A stretch of 64,000 nt of DNA from Legionella rubrilucens (GTDB taxonomy: Bacteria > Pseudomonadota > Gammaproteobacteria > Legionellales > Legionellaceae), in NCBI RefSeq assembly GCF_001468125.1, contig NZ_LNYT01000007.1:771803-835802 (forward strand), written 5' to 3'. The notes beneath the pieces were generated by a model. The model made no database searches. It had not been told where the DNA came from and worked only from the letters and a program-made list of their open reading frames with translations. The translations under genes and the position numbers were made by a program. Positions 56,151-64,000 of the stretch are shown in pieces. The first letter of the stretch is position 1. Each line of letters starts with the position of its first letter.

Positions 56151-56283
56151 GCGGCTTCTTTCGTATTCATTTGTTCCTGAATGATAAAACAAGAAAGCCG
56201 ACATGCTGCAATCGCTGACAGAGTGAGATAAGATAATCATTCAGAAAAAGGATTACTCGTGCAGTGAAGGCAGGGATGAAGCA

Positions 56284-57051
56284 ATGACGTATTTAAAATT
56301 CTATTTAGGTGCCGGCTGTTTGCTCTCAGGCTCGTTGGCGATGGCTGATAGTCAGGGCTGGTTTGTTCGCGCAGGCGCAGGCCTTGGCGAACCTGATTTT
56401 CATTCGACCATGACCGTCAATAATGGTTCCGGTTTCCCGGCCCCACTCAACAACGATGTGTATTCAACCAGCAAAAAAACAGCGGCAACCGTTGATTTGG
56501 CGACGGGATACCGTTGGTCTCGCCAGCAGACCTGGTTGCCTGTCTTGAGCGCAGGGTTAACTTACCAGCATTTGTTCAGCAACGAAATCAATGGCACGAT
56601 CACCCAATATGCCTTACCTCAATTCGCCAATTACCAATACACCTGGGCGGTTGAAAGCGAGGTGTTGGCGATTTTTGCACGAGCGAATCTCAGCCAATAC
56701 CAGCGTTTTCTGCCTTATCTGGAAGGCAGCATCGGATCGGCGTGGACTACAGCATCGCATTACCGGGAGACCGCTGTCTCCGGTGTGACGCCGAGAGTCA
56801 GCCCGATGTTTCGTCGTCACACCGCGACGGAATTCACCTATAGCCTTGGTGCTGGCATTGACGTTGTTCTGACCGAAAAAATCATGTTGTCGTTAGGGTA
56901 CGAATTCAGAGACTGGGGCAGCCTCACGTCCAAACCCGGTGAATTAACCTGGTCGCAGGAACACTTGAATGCCGGGCATTACCGTACCCATTCAGGCTTA
57001 ATCCGTGTGACTTATCTGTTTGGCCAATCCCCAGCGCCTTTATCAAAATAA
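56284..57051 (+). CDS. Outer membrane beta-barrel protein, opacity-like
   Basis: A 255-residue protein with a signal peptide (MTYLKFYLGAGCLLSGSLAMA). The mature part begins GWFVRAGAGLGEPDF and shows repeated amphipathic strands (VDLATGYRWSRQQTWLPVLSAGLTY cut by turns, FTYSLGAGIDVVLTEKIMLSLGYEFRDWG). This fits an eight-strand OmpA/opacity-like barrel; the end LIRVTYLF carries the C-terminal aromatic typical of outer membrane proteins, before a short tail. It precedes the thaumatin-like gene by 11 bp and is probably cotranscribed. The role is unknown; Legionella have many such barrels. Confidence 0.8.
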   Translation: MTYLKFYLGAGCLLSGSLAMADSQGWFVRAGAGLGEPDFHSTMTVNNGSGFPAPLNNDVYSTSKKTAATVDLATGYRWSRQQTWLPVLSAGLTYQHLFSNEINGTITQYALPQFANYQYTWAVESEVLAIFARANLSQYQRFLPYLEGSIGSAWTTASHYRETAVSGVTPRVSPMFRRHTATEFTYSLGAGIDVVLTEKIMLSLGYEFRDWGSLTSKPGELTWSQEHLNAGHYRTHSGLIRVTYLFGQSPAPLSK

Positions 57052-57062
57052 GAGATTCTGCC

Positions 57063-59396
57063 ATGCCTAAAACCAATTATTTATTAAGTGTTGTGTTATC
57101 CATGTTCCTGAATACCGCGTTTGCCTCTGATCCCGTTTCCTGGGCATTGAGCCCGGCAGGGGGGTTCAGTCCTACTCAGGTGGGGCATCAATCGCATGTC
57201 ACTTACACCTTAACCAATCATTTGCCCCTGGCGGCTACCCTTGAAACATCCATCACGTCCACAGGAGGCCATTTTTCAGTAGTGAACGGCTGTGCCGGCA
57301 AAACGCTGGCGCAAAACGCGCATTGCAATATCACCATTGCGTTTGCTCCTTCGGAAGTGGAGGTGTCAACCCTTCAGTTAACCTACGGTTATCACAATAA
57401 CCGCATTCCCTTGCCTACATTACGGGCACAAGGAACAGGCGCGCCAACGGGGGTGCAGGGCAGTATCGCCGGCCTTCCGGCGGTGATGACATTAAACCCG
57501 CTGCAAACGCCTGACTTTACATTAACGTACACCAACACCCGTAATGTGGCGGTCACTGGTTTTGCCGGCAATGCCATGGGGGCTAATCTTGTAACTGTGA
57601 CGCCCGCTGTAGCCAATGTGGCGGTGTTGGAGAATAACTGCGGAACCCCGGGAGTCCCTGTGGTATTGCAACCATATGCCTCCTGCACGGTCACAGGACA
57701 AATCACCCCGACCCACACAGGGCAACTGGCATTGCGTGGGTTATTTACCTATGGTACTCAATCGGCCGAGGTGCGGGCTTCCGCCGTCGTTGAGCAGGGT
57801 AGCGGGAGCTGCACCGTGCATGGTCAGATGGCATTGCCCCTGCCGGCAGTGACTTACCAATACAGTGACAATACGGTTAAATTCATTTTTGAAAACGAAT
57901 GCAGCGCCCGCGCGGCTGCCTTAGGTCAGGTGCAGGTGACGACCAGTTTTACTCCGAACAGCGGGCAGAGAGCCACGACCACGGTGTTGCCGACGTATGA
58001 TACCTGCTCAGGCCAAACCTTGCCGGCTCAGGGGCAGTGTTATGTAATTGCGTCGGTTATTCCTCAAAACACCGCTCAGGAAATGAAAATACAGGCGAGT
58101 GTTTTGGCCGGCGGCGTCACTGCCACGGCATCGACTTCAGCGCCTGTGCGTGCGAATAACACCAGCAGTCATACCGTGCATTTTGTTAACCAGTGTCATT
58201 TTAATGTCTGGTATGGCATTGCCAACGGCTCGGGCGGTATTTTTTCACCCGATCCAACCCCGGGAAGCCAGAGCAGCAATGGTGCGCCAGCCAGTTCTTA
58301 CCTGCTTCCCAAACAGGTGACTGGTCAATTGCCCAGCACCATTGATATTACGGTGGATGCTTACGTTAATGGCGCTATCTGGCCACGAACCGGTTGTGCC
58401 TCTGATGGGGTCAATTTTGCCTGTGAAACGGGCATGTGCAATACGCTGTCTGCTACGTCGGGGACCTGCGTGGTGAGAGGCGGAGCACTGGATCAACCGT
58501 CACCGCCCTATACCAAGTTTGAGTTTACCATCAATTCAACTCCTGCCACCGATGGCGTGTACGATGTGTCGGTTATCAATGGCATGAATGTGCCGGTCGA
58601 AATCAAAGGGCTTGGTCCTGTTTCGGCGAGCGCTCCTTTTCAGTGCACCGGAGCCGGTGCACTGATGCAACCCCAGGGCAACAGCCTGGGCTCTTGCCCC
58701 TGGACATTTGATCCTTCCTTTTCCGGTGTGACGCCGGTGGATGTGGTATGGGTCAATGCCGGTGCTGATGATGGCTGTTTAAGCGACAGTGACTGTTCTA
58801 ACGGGCAGGTTTGCGGTATGGCGTTTAACAGTGTCCCTGCCAACGCCCCGATTAACCGCCGCTGCGGTGACTTCATCGGCTACACGGCCATTACCAATTT
58901 TGTCGGTTATCCTTTAAACGGTCAGTGGGGCAGTCAGAACCTTTACACTAAGTATGATATCGGCACCGCCATGACGACCATTTCGGCAAAAAATTACGGG
59001 ACCTTTGGCGGCAACCCGGCCATTTTTGGTAATCTGCTGGCCTGCCAGGTCACCAGCAATGATTCAGCCAATACCTGCTACAACAGCGGCCTTCCCAACC
59101 TGGCCAATTGCTGCGGGTGTGTCGATTGGCCAACCAGCAGTGTCCCTACGGCGGTGAGCGCCAGTTGTGCCAGTACCAATGCTGATTGGACGACGACAGC
59201 GGGTACACAAGTCACAGGACAGAATGCCATTTTGTGGTTGAAAAAAGCCTGTCCGACCGCCTATTCCTATCAATTCGATGATCCGTCCAGTTCCTTTACC
59301 TGCAACCCGGGCGCAACGACACGGACAAGTTATCAGATTGTTTTCTGCCCGGGAGGCCAGTCGTCGTTGCCTGCGGGTGCAGTGGATGGGCGATAA
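57063..59396 (+). CDS. Secreted protein with C-terminal thaumatin-like domain
   Basis: A 777-residue exported protein with a signal peptide (MPKTNYLLSVVLSMFLNTAFA). Residues about 25-360 contain three or more Ig-like/ASPM-type beta modules with NCxG and ENxCxxxxA patterns (GHFSVVNGCAGKTLAQNAHC, SCTVTGQITPTHTGQL). From about residue 372 a thaumatin-like domain follows. It has HTVHFVNQCHFNVWYGI at its start, WPRTGCASDGVNFACETGMC, FEFTINSTPATDGVYDVSVINGMNVPV (shown here as a run of its motifs) and a Cys-rich finish. This is the RTGC, CxTGxC and DxYDVSxVxGxNxP ladder of plant PR-5 proteins. It should act outside the cell, perhaps binding or cleaving glucans. Confidence 0.8.
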   Translation: MPKTNYLLSVVLSMFLNTAFASDPVSWALSPAGGFSPTQVGHQSHVTYTLTNHLPLAATLETSITSTGGHFSVVNGCAGKTLAQNAHCNITIAFAPSEVEVSTLQLTYGYHNNRIPLPTLRAQGTGAPTGVQGSIAGLPAVMTLNPLQTPDFTLTYTNTRNVAVTGFAGNAMGANLVTVTPAVANVAVLENNCGTPGVPVVLQPYASCTVTGQITPTHTGQLALRGLFTYGTQSAEVRASAVVEQGSGSCTVHGQMALPLPAVTYQYSDNTVKFIFENECSARAAALGQVQVTTSFTPNSGQRATTTVLPTYDTCSGQTLPAQGQCYVIASVIPQNTAQEMKIQASVLAGGVTATASTSAPVRANNTSSHTVHFVNQCHFNVWYGIANGSGGIFSPDPTPGSQSSNGAPASSYLLPKQVTGQLPSTIDITVDAYVNGAIWPRTGCASDGVNFACETGMCNTLSATSGTCVVRGGALDQPSPPYTKFEFTINSTPATDGVYDVSVINGMNVPVEIKGLGPVSASAPFQCTGAGALMQPQGNSLGSCPWTFDPSFSGVTPVDVVWVNAGADDGCLSDSDCSNGQVCGMAFNSVPANAPINRRCGDFIGYTAITNFVGYPLNGQWGSQNLYTKYDIGTAMTTISAKNYGTFGGNPAIFGNLLACQVTSNDSANTCYNSGLPNLANCCGCVDWPTSSVPTAVSASCASTNADWTTTAGTQVTGQNAILWLKKACPTAYSYQFDDPSSSFTCNPGATTRTSYQIVFCPGGQSSLPAGAVDGR

Positions 59397-59406
59397 GGGT
59401 AGAAAT

Positions 59407-59425
59407 ACCGCGGCATGGCCGCGGT
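59407..59425. terminator. Terminator-like hairpin between convergent genes
   Basis: ACCGCGGC, loop ATG and GCCGCGGT form a perfect 8-bp GC-rich stem, flanked by AGAAAT and TTTCT. It lies between the thaumatin-like and YbjQ genes and can serve both strands. Confidence 0.55.
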
Positions 59426-59434
59426 TTCTATGGG

Positions 59435-60661
59435 TTACTGAAACAAGGCTTTGACAATGTGTGGAAAAAACACAGTAAAAATTAAAATGGCGACAATGAT
59501 GGTGAAATTGATTCGATTGCCAGCGTTGATGGGTTTTTCACCACGATTGATATTGACGCTGCCAAAGCCTTCATTGGAACTGTAAAAAGTATCCTGATCC
59601 ACAACAATGGCCTGGGGGATAAGCTGATCGGATTCTGTTTTGACTGTGCTTAATTTCTTGACTGCCGTACCAATCGCAAGAAATTCAATCAGGCCGTTGC
59701 CCAATTGATAAACATAGGTTTTTACGCCAACCACGTCGTCTGCGCCTATGGCTTTGGCCTCTTCGTTGATGATATTCAGCGCGTTTTCACGGGCATCATA
59801 AAGCAGGGTGGTCAGTTCGGTGATTTCGCCACGCACAAAGGATTTTAATGCGGATGTGATGCCGCCGATAAATCCCAGGGAATAAACCGAGGTCCCCAGC
59901 AGCAGACGCAGGGGCGCATACCCTCTGTTGGCCATGTTCCACATTTCAATGTTGGTCATGTCGCTGGTAATGGGTTCCTGCATTTTATCGCCGGACAATT
60001 GGGTGCTGTGTGACGCAGTACCAATCATCAGCATTTCATTGACGCCACCAAACGGCAAAATGGTGGTTCGGATTCCGAGCACGGCATTGGCGTTGTATTC
60101 GATGGCATGCCCGACAATCCGTGACAGTGCTAAGTGTCGGGTGTGGTTGAAAATATGGGAATACTCTTTAATTTCTCCACGGCCCAGGGTTTTCAAACTA
60201 CCCATGATACCCCGGCCTATCCCCATGGAATAAGCGACATTGCCGAAGGCGAAACAGATCGGTCGGTAACCGGCATCGAGCTGGGCATACAATTCCTGAC
60301 CATCGGCCGACGTTGAGAATTTATGGGGGGCCGCGTCAGTGGCATGAACACCTGAGCCTATGGCTAGAAATTCAATATTGGAGCCATGAAAAATCAAATG
60401 GCTGTTCACACCGGTAATGCCGGTCGCCCCATGATTATTGGCTTCCTGTAACAGCCGCTGATAGGCTGTTTGTCGGCCTTCCTCAATCAATTGGGTAATC
60501 TGGGTCAGTTCGCCGCCCAGCATGGATTTAAGGCCGGACCCAATACTGCCTATAAACCCGAGGGAATGCGTGCTGTTCCCTACGACAATATTGCCTGGAG
60601 CATAACCCTTGGCGGCTAAGCAGAAAATCTCATTACCTGATAACCCGGTGGTGACGGTCAT
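59435..60661 (-). CDS. Triple YbjQ-domain protein with C-terminal membrane anchor
   Basis: A 408-residue protein made of three tandem copies of the YbjQ (UPF0145) domain at about 1-110, 111-222 and 223-337. Each has the pattern G-Y-x-P-x-x-x-x-x-G-N/T followed by S-L/M-G-x-x-x-x-x-x-x-x-L-K, GE-I/L-T-x, a helix with N-A/A-Y, and a final strand EFLAIGS/EFLAIGT/EMLMIGT. A linker and one hydrophobic helix (about 386-404, FTIIVAILIFTVFFPHIV) near the C-terminus anchor it in a membrane. YbjQ proteins form pentamers and have been called heavy-metal binding, but no Cys or His cluster is visible. Function unknown. Confidence 0.8.
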   Translation of the reverse strand: MTVTTGLSGNEIFCLAAKGYAPGNIVVGNSTHSLGFIGSIGSGLKSMLGGELTQITQLIEEGRQTAYQRLLQEANNHGATGITGVNSHLIFHGSNIEFLAIGSGVHATDAAPHKFSTSADGQELYAQLDAGYRPICFAFGNVAYSMGIGRGIMGSLKTLGRGEIKEYSHIFNHTRHLALSRIVGHAIEYNANAVLGIRTTILPFGGVNEMLMIGTASHSTQLSGDKMQEPITSDMTNIEMWNMANRGYAPLRLLLGTSVYSLGFIGGITSALKSFVRGEITELTTLLYDARENALNIINEEAKAIGADDVVGVKTYVYQLGNGLIEFLAIGTAVKKLSTVKTESDQLIPQAIVVDQDTFYSSNEGFGSVNINRGEKPINAGNRINFTIIVAILIFTVFFPHIVKALFQ

Positions 60662-60726
60662 GGATGATCCTCGTCATGCTTTTTAACAATAATAGTCGAT
60701 ACCCAGGGGTTTAACACGAGACGAGC

Positions 60727-62616
60727 TTACCCTTTGTAAACCGTATCCAACGCTTGCGATTCCTCATAGGAATGGCTGTCGTCCTCTTTTTTTTCTTCTT
60801 TCTCTTCCTTTTCATTTGAAAATGGAGGTTTTTTTTCGTTTTGTTTGCGCCAGATGGCCCAATCCCGTACGGCTCGGCACAGATTGGTTACTTTGCCTTC
60901 ATAGCAGGTCGTTAGCGAATTTTTTACCAATTCATCCAACGCCGGCAATGAGTCGCCTTCTTTCTCTTTTTTCATTATTTCAAGAATCATTAGTAATTGT
61001 TTAAGAATCAGGAATTGAGGAGAAGGAGGCTTACCGCTGGTTGCATTTTTGACCGAAGCAAAAAAGGAAGTGAAGCTATATCCGCTCTCATTTTTTATAC
61101 GTTCCTCAAGGCGTTGCAGGTGAGTTTCTGTGAGCGTTTTAAGGATGAAAAAAGACTTGTCCAACTGATGGAAGTCAAGCAGTAGACTGAGATTATCCAG
61201 CATCACATCAACTAAATCCGCGTTTTTAAAGACGGTTTTGACTGCTTCCTCATTGGAGTCTATCAGGCAGCGATGAAATAAGAGGCTGGCCTTGAGTTCC
61301 GGAGCAACCGCTTGGGGAATGTATTCTTTGTCAAGACGCTCGATGTAAGCGGTGTCTGAAAGGGTTTTTATTGAGGTTAACGGCTTTTTTTCCTGGGCCT
61401 GCTGTCCATAGCGATCAAAACTGCCTTTGTAATCGACTGACACAATACGGCCATCCTGTCGTGTAATCAGCAGAAAACAATAGCCGCCAAAATCGAGTGT
61501 GGGCGGTTCAGCCGGGATATTATGGCTGGGGATATGATAGCGAAAATGCTTGAGCAGGTGCATGTTCATTGTGCCATGGCCCATGACAATGTGCATATCG
61601 GGCGAATTCGTTTTCCTTCCTGCTATCCGGCCGTAGGCGATATTAAGACGTTTCATAAACGACAGCCCATTTTCACCCAGAATGAAATGATCTTCTGTAA
61701 AGCTGGCATGATAGCCCTCTTTTGCAAAATCAGCGGCGATATCCGAACAAAGTCGTGATGCACGTCCACTGGCGATAAGCGTTGTATCGTATTGCACTTC
61801 TGCGTAATGCGGATCCACAGTGACCTTGTCGATGACCTCGGGCGCAAAGCTGGCATACAAGCCGGTTTGATAGGCTCTGGCGACAGGGGAGACTTTCATT
61901 TCAACGTTTTCCATGGATTGAAATAACTTGAAATAAACGAGGGTTGTCGTTTTAAAATGCTGGGTGAGTTTTAAGTCAAAATTGGATTGCGATGCACCGA
62001 GGGTAATGGCATCAAGGCCCGCGTCTTCTTTCAATCCCATGCCCTTATTCAGTGAGGAGCAGACTTCATGTCGATGAAGCATCAATACTTCTACCGAAGA
62101 CTCAGGGTTGCTTTTTTTGGTTTTTGAAACCCATTCCGCCTGTTTAACTGCACGAAAGTAGGCAATGTGTTCAGCTAAAAGCCGGGATTGGGTATACAGG
62201 TAGGCATTGATGGCAGGATCGATGGTTTCGCGAATGCCGACAGTATTTAAGTGGCTTTTAATGGTTTCCCGAAGGCTGGACAGTAGACCTAATTTGGAGA
62301 TGTAGCTTGGCTGCAATTGACCGTAAAGATCAACCAGTTCGTTTAAGCGTCTGCATAAATCATCGACGTTATCGGCAATCATTTCCGGCATGGCGGTGAT
62401 TGGCGTGGCGAGAAGGGCCATTATCTTTTTTACACGGTCTTCGATTTCCTCGCTGCTCAAGGCCGGATTAGTCAATGTATTCATGTTACTGCGTAAAACG
62501 GATTCCAGTTTTTCCTGGTTATCCTTAAGCTCTTTTTGCCATTGCACGATGGCACCCGAATAATGGCTTTTTTTATCCTGCTCTAACCCTACCATGACAC
62601 TGGCTAAAGAATTCAT
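60727..62616 (-). CDS. Candidate effector with histidine phosphatase-like domain
   Basis: The ATG at 62616, with GAGGTGAGT upstream, is preferred to one at 62655. The product is 629 residues with no signal peptide. Residues about 175-365 follow the phosphoglycerate-mutase-like ladder: EVLMLHRHEVCSS (Arg182-His183, RHE for RHG), GLDAITLGASQSN (the D-x-x-LT-x-x-G-x-x-Q motif), KVSPVARAYQTG (Arg247), GENGLSF (Glu315) and IVMGHGTMNMHLLKHF (His347). These fit the phospho-His nucleophile, phosphate-pocket arginines and proton donor. Substrates could be phosphoproteins, lipids or metabolites. N- and C-terminal helical regions flank it, and the C-terminus is extremely acidic (SNEKEEKEEKKEDDS), like E-block Dot/Icm signals. 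Translocation is inferred. Confidence 0.65.
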   Translation of the reverse strand: MNSLASVMVGLEQDKKSHYSGAIVQWQKELKDNQEKLESVLRSNMNTLTNPALSSEEIEDRVKKIMALLATPITAMPEMIADNVDDLCRRLNELVDLYGQLQPSYISKLGLLSSLRETIKSHLNTVGIRETIDPAINAYLYTQSRLLAEHIAYFRAVKQAEWVSKTKKSNPESSVEVLMLHRHEVCSSLNKGMGLKEDAGLDAITLGASQSNFDLKLTQHFKTTTLVYFKLFQSMENVEMKVSPVARAYQTGLYASFAPEVIDKVTVDPHYAEVQYDTTLIASGRASRLCSDIAADFAKEGYHASFTEDHFILGENGLSFMKRLNIAYGRIAGRKTNSPDMHIVMGHGTMNMHLLKHFRYHIPSHNIPAEPPTLDFGGYCFLLITRQDGRIVSVDYKGSFDRYGQQAQEKKPLTSIKTLSDTAYIERLDKEYIPQAVAPELKASLLFHRCLIDSNEEAVKTVFKNADLVDVMLDNLSLLLDFHQLDKSFFILKTLTETHLQRLEERIKNESGYSFTSFFASVKNATSGKPPSPQFLILKQLLMILEIMKKEKEGDSLPALDELVKNSLTTCYEGKVTNLCRAVRDWAIWRKQNEKKPPFSNEKEEKEEKKEDDSHSYEESQALDTVYKG

Positions 62617-62770
62617 ACTCACCTCGTTCCCTGAAAAAAAAACATTATACAGCAAATTATTTTATTTCCGACCTGTCAACAGGAATTGCAAATTTAAGCA
62701 AAAATGGTCAAATAAAACGGAAGACATCACGTTAGTCTAGCGTTTGATGGTAACAAACTGAAAGCGAAAC

Positions 62771-63616
62771 ATGAAATACGAAACCCGGCTTAAGAAAGCC
62801 ATAACCTACATTGGCAGGCATCTGGATGACGATTTGTCGCTTCAGCGATTAAGCGAGGTGTCCTGTATTTCGAAATACCATTTTCATCGTTTATTTACTG
62901 TCTCCACCGGTTTGTCCTTATCCCAATACATTAAATGGCTGCGCCTGAAACGAGCCGCTCATCAACTGATTGTGGATAAGAAACAATCCATTTTAACCAT
63001 TGCAATCAATGCCGGTTTTCATTCCCATGAGGCGTTTACCCGGGCCTTTAAAAAGGCCTGCGGCTACAGCCCGAGCCAATACCGTCGCGGAATCGGATGG
63101 TCCCATTGGGAAGAGCCGCCGTATTGTTTGCCTGAACGAGGTCTGACTGATATGAAAGTAGAGATTAAAACCATGCCGCGGACGCGCCTGGCGGTGGTGG
63201 AACATCGCGGTGATCCCAAGCGCGTTGGGGAAAGCGTCAATCGACTGGTGACCTGGGCCAAAGCACAACCGGTCAATGTAAAACCAAAACCCGGTGAGGC
63301 TTTCGCCTTTGGCTATGATGATCCAAAAATTACCCCGCCTTGCGAATTTCGTCTGGATTTAGGCATCAAGGTTCCTGACTCATTAACGCTTGAGGGGGTA
63401 GTCGAAAAATACCTGCCACAAGGGCGTTATGCGTCGGCCATGCACTATGGCTCGCGTGAGAGCATCGGCGATACCGTGTATGCGCTCTATCGGGACTGGC
63501 TGCCTGCCAGCGGCGAGCAGCTGGGTGATTTGCCCTGCGTCTTTTGTTATTACAATTTTGACCATGAAGTGGCTGAAACTGAACTGTTAACAGAGTGCTG
63601 GCTTTTATTGAAATGA
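62771..63616 (+). CDS. AraC family regulator with GyrI-like effector domain
   Basis: A 281-residue regulator. The N-terminal 105 residues are an AraC-type pair of helix-turn-helices (LSLQRLSEVSCISKYHFHRLF and ILTIAINAGFHSHEAFTRAF), ending FKKACGYSPSQYR. A linker leads to a GyrI/SOUL-like ligand-binding domain (DMKVEIKTMPRTRLAVVEHRGDP cut by turns, CEFRLDLGIKVPD and a C-terminal strand). This N-DNA-binding, C-ligand order is that of the Rob/SoxS-related and BmrR-ligand-type regulators of drug efflux and stress. The target and ligand are unknown. It is 154 bp from the histidine phosphatase-like gene, divergently oriented, and upstream of metE. Confidence 0.9.
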   Translation: MKYETRLKKAITYIGRHLDDDLSLQRLSEVSCISKYHFHRLFTVSTGLSLSQYIKWLRLKRAAHQLIVDKKQSILTIAINAGFHSHEAFTRAFKKACGYSPSQYRRGIGWSHWEEPPYCLPERGLTDMKVEIKTMPRTRLAVVEHRGDPKRVGESVNRLVTWAKAQPVNVKPKPGEAFAFGYDDPKITPPCEFRLDLGIKVPDSLTLEGVVEKYLPQGRYASAMHYGSRESIGDTVYALYRDWLPASGEQLGDLPCVFCYYNFDHEVAETELLTECWLLLK

Positions 63617-63627
63617 CCTTAAGGTCT

Positions 63628-63643
63628 CCCGCTGTGAAGCGGG
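63628..63643. terminator. Hairpin after the AraC-type gene
   Basis: CCCGCT, loop GTGA and AGCGGG form a perfect 6-bp stem 12 nt after the stop of the regulator gene. No T-run follows, so it may end transcription only weakly. Confidence 0.3.
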
Positions 63644-63749
63644 GGGCTGCCTGCAAAATCGCGCTTTTTACTGCATCCTGTTTTTAATCGTCTAAAGTTA
63701 AATGAGGTGCTCCCCATCCGACTCATGGGGTTATTCTAGGGAGAAGTCA

Positions 63750-64000
63750 ATGATCACAGCGCACTGCCTTGGGTTTCCACGCATTGGATGCAGCCGTCAA
63801 ATGAAATTTGCTGTTGAATCCTACTGGAAGGGGACGCTTTCTGAAACGGAACTTTTAGCGGTGGGCAGGAGGATACGCCAGGAAAACTGGCAGATGCAGT
63901 CTCAGGCAGGGCTTCATTGGGTAACCGTCGGTGATTTTTCCTGGTATGACCACATGCTGGATATGTCGATGACCTTAGGGGTTATCCCTGACCGTTTTGC
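63750..64000 (+). CDS. metE: Cobalamin-independent methionine synthase MetE, N-terminal part
   Basis: The window ends inside this gene after 83 codons. The ATG follows AGGGAG at about 7 nt. The product opens MITAHCLGFPRIGCSRQMKF and contains ESYWKGTLSETEL, WQMQSQAGLHWVTVGDFSWYDHML and LGVIPDRF. These match the MetE N-terminus (LGFPRIG, YW.G..S..EL, VGDFS.YDHVLD) at nearly every conserved position. MetE transfers a methyl group from 5-methyltetrahydropteroyl-triglutamate to homocysteine, the last step of methionine synthesis without B12. No B12 or SAM riboswitch is visible in the 130 bp upstream, and no MetR-type gene adjoins it. Confidence 0.9.
   Translation, partial: MITAHCLGFPRIGCSRQMKFAVESYWKGTLSETELLAVGRRIRQENWQMQSQAGLHWVTVGDFSWYDHMLDMSMTLGVIPDRF

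Noticed and set aside
63617-63749. A B12 or SAM riboswitch upstream of metE
   Set aside because: Only 130 bp with short hairpins; no conserved riboswitch core could be recognised.

Overview
The window looks like Legionella or a close relative. GC is moderate. Many large proteins of eukaryotic flavour (ubiquitin-ligase-like, kinase, ankyrin, prenylation motif, host-type protease folds) resemble Dot/Icm effectors and sit among ordinary gammaproteobacterial housekeeping genes (epmC, lpxI, rtcB, lhr, metE). The species call is inference: there is no rRNA or marker gene here, and I see no tRNA, CRISPR array or insertion sequence.

Layout. 1-6.3 kb: a truncated unknown gene, a PNPOx-type oxidase, a poly-gamma-glutamate hydrolase-like gene, an AT-rich gap with four DnaA-box sequences, epmC, a VOC protein, a CapA-like protein, and a GDT1-type cation transporter. 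6.3-16 kb: a SidE-like protein with ADP-ribosyltransferase and phosphodiesterase motifs, an ATP-dependent DNA ligase with its MBL-fold exonuclease partner, an MFS transporter, rtcB, and a protein ending in a CaaX-like box. 16-22.5 kb: HIT protein, MFS transporter, lpxI, and a tyrosine-kinase-like protein with a tyrosine-studded tail. 22.7-28.7 kb: a complete RND efflux operon (outer-membrane factor, adaptor, pump). 28.7-38.2 kb: a frameshifted remnant, a Thr/Gly tandem-repeat secreted protein, a helical-repeat candidate effector, a class A beta-lactamase, and the long helicase Lhr. 38.2-44.1 kb: a divergent pair of large candidate effectors with clan CE-like and clan CD-like cysteine protease signatures. 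54.4-63.6 kb: a C58-like protease/ankyrin protein, an outer membrane protein with a thaumatin-like secreted protein, a triple-YbjQ protein, a histidine-phosphatase-like candidate effector, an AraC/GyrI regulator, and the start of metE.

The most notable system lies at 45.9-54.2 kb. It appears to be a ribosomally made, azole-modified peptide (TOMM/LAP) cluster. A good sigma70-type promoter and a perfect palindrome precede an outer membrane protein gene. That gene is followed by an unannotated 48-residue precursor (46719-46865) with a SagA-like run of five cysteines. A terminator/attenuator hairpin comes next, then a TPR-like protein of unknown role, a McbB/E1-like candidate, a SagB/McbC flavin dehydrogenase and a YcaO cyclodehydratase with overlapping genes. 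Running toward it on the other strand are a MATE exporter and a PAPS sulfotransferase, so the product may be exported by MATE and possibly sulfated.

Effector assignments rest on motifs and context read by eye. No database search was possible.
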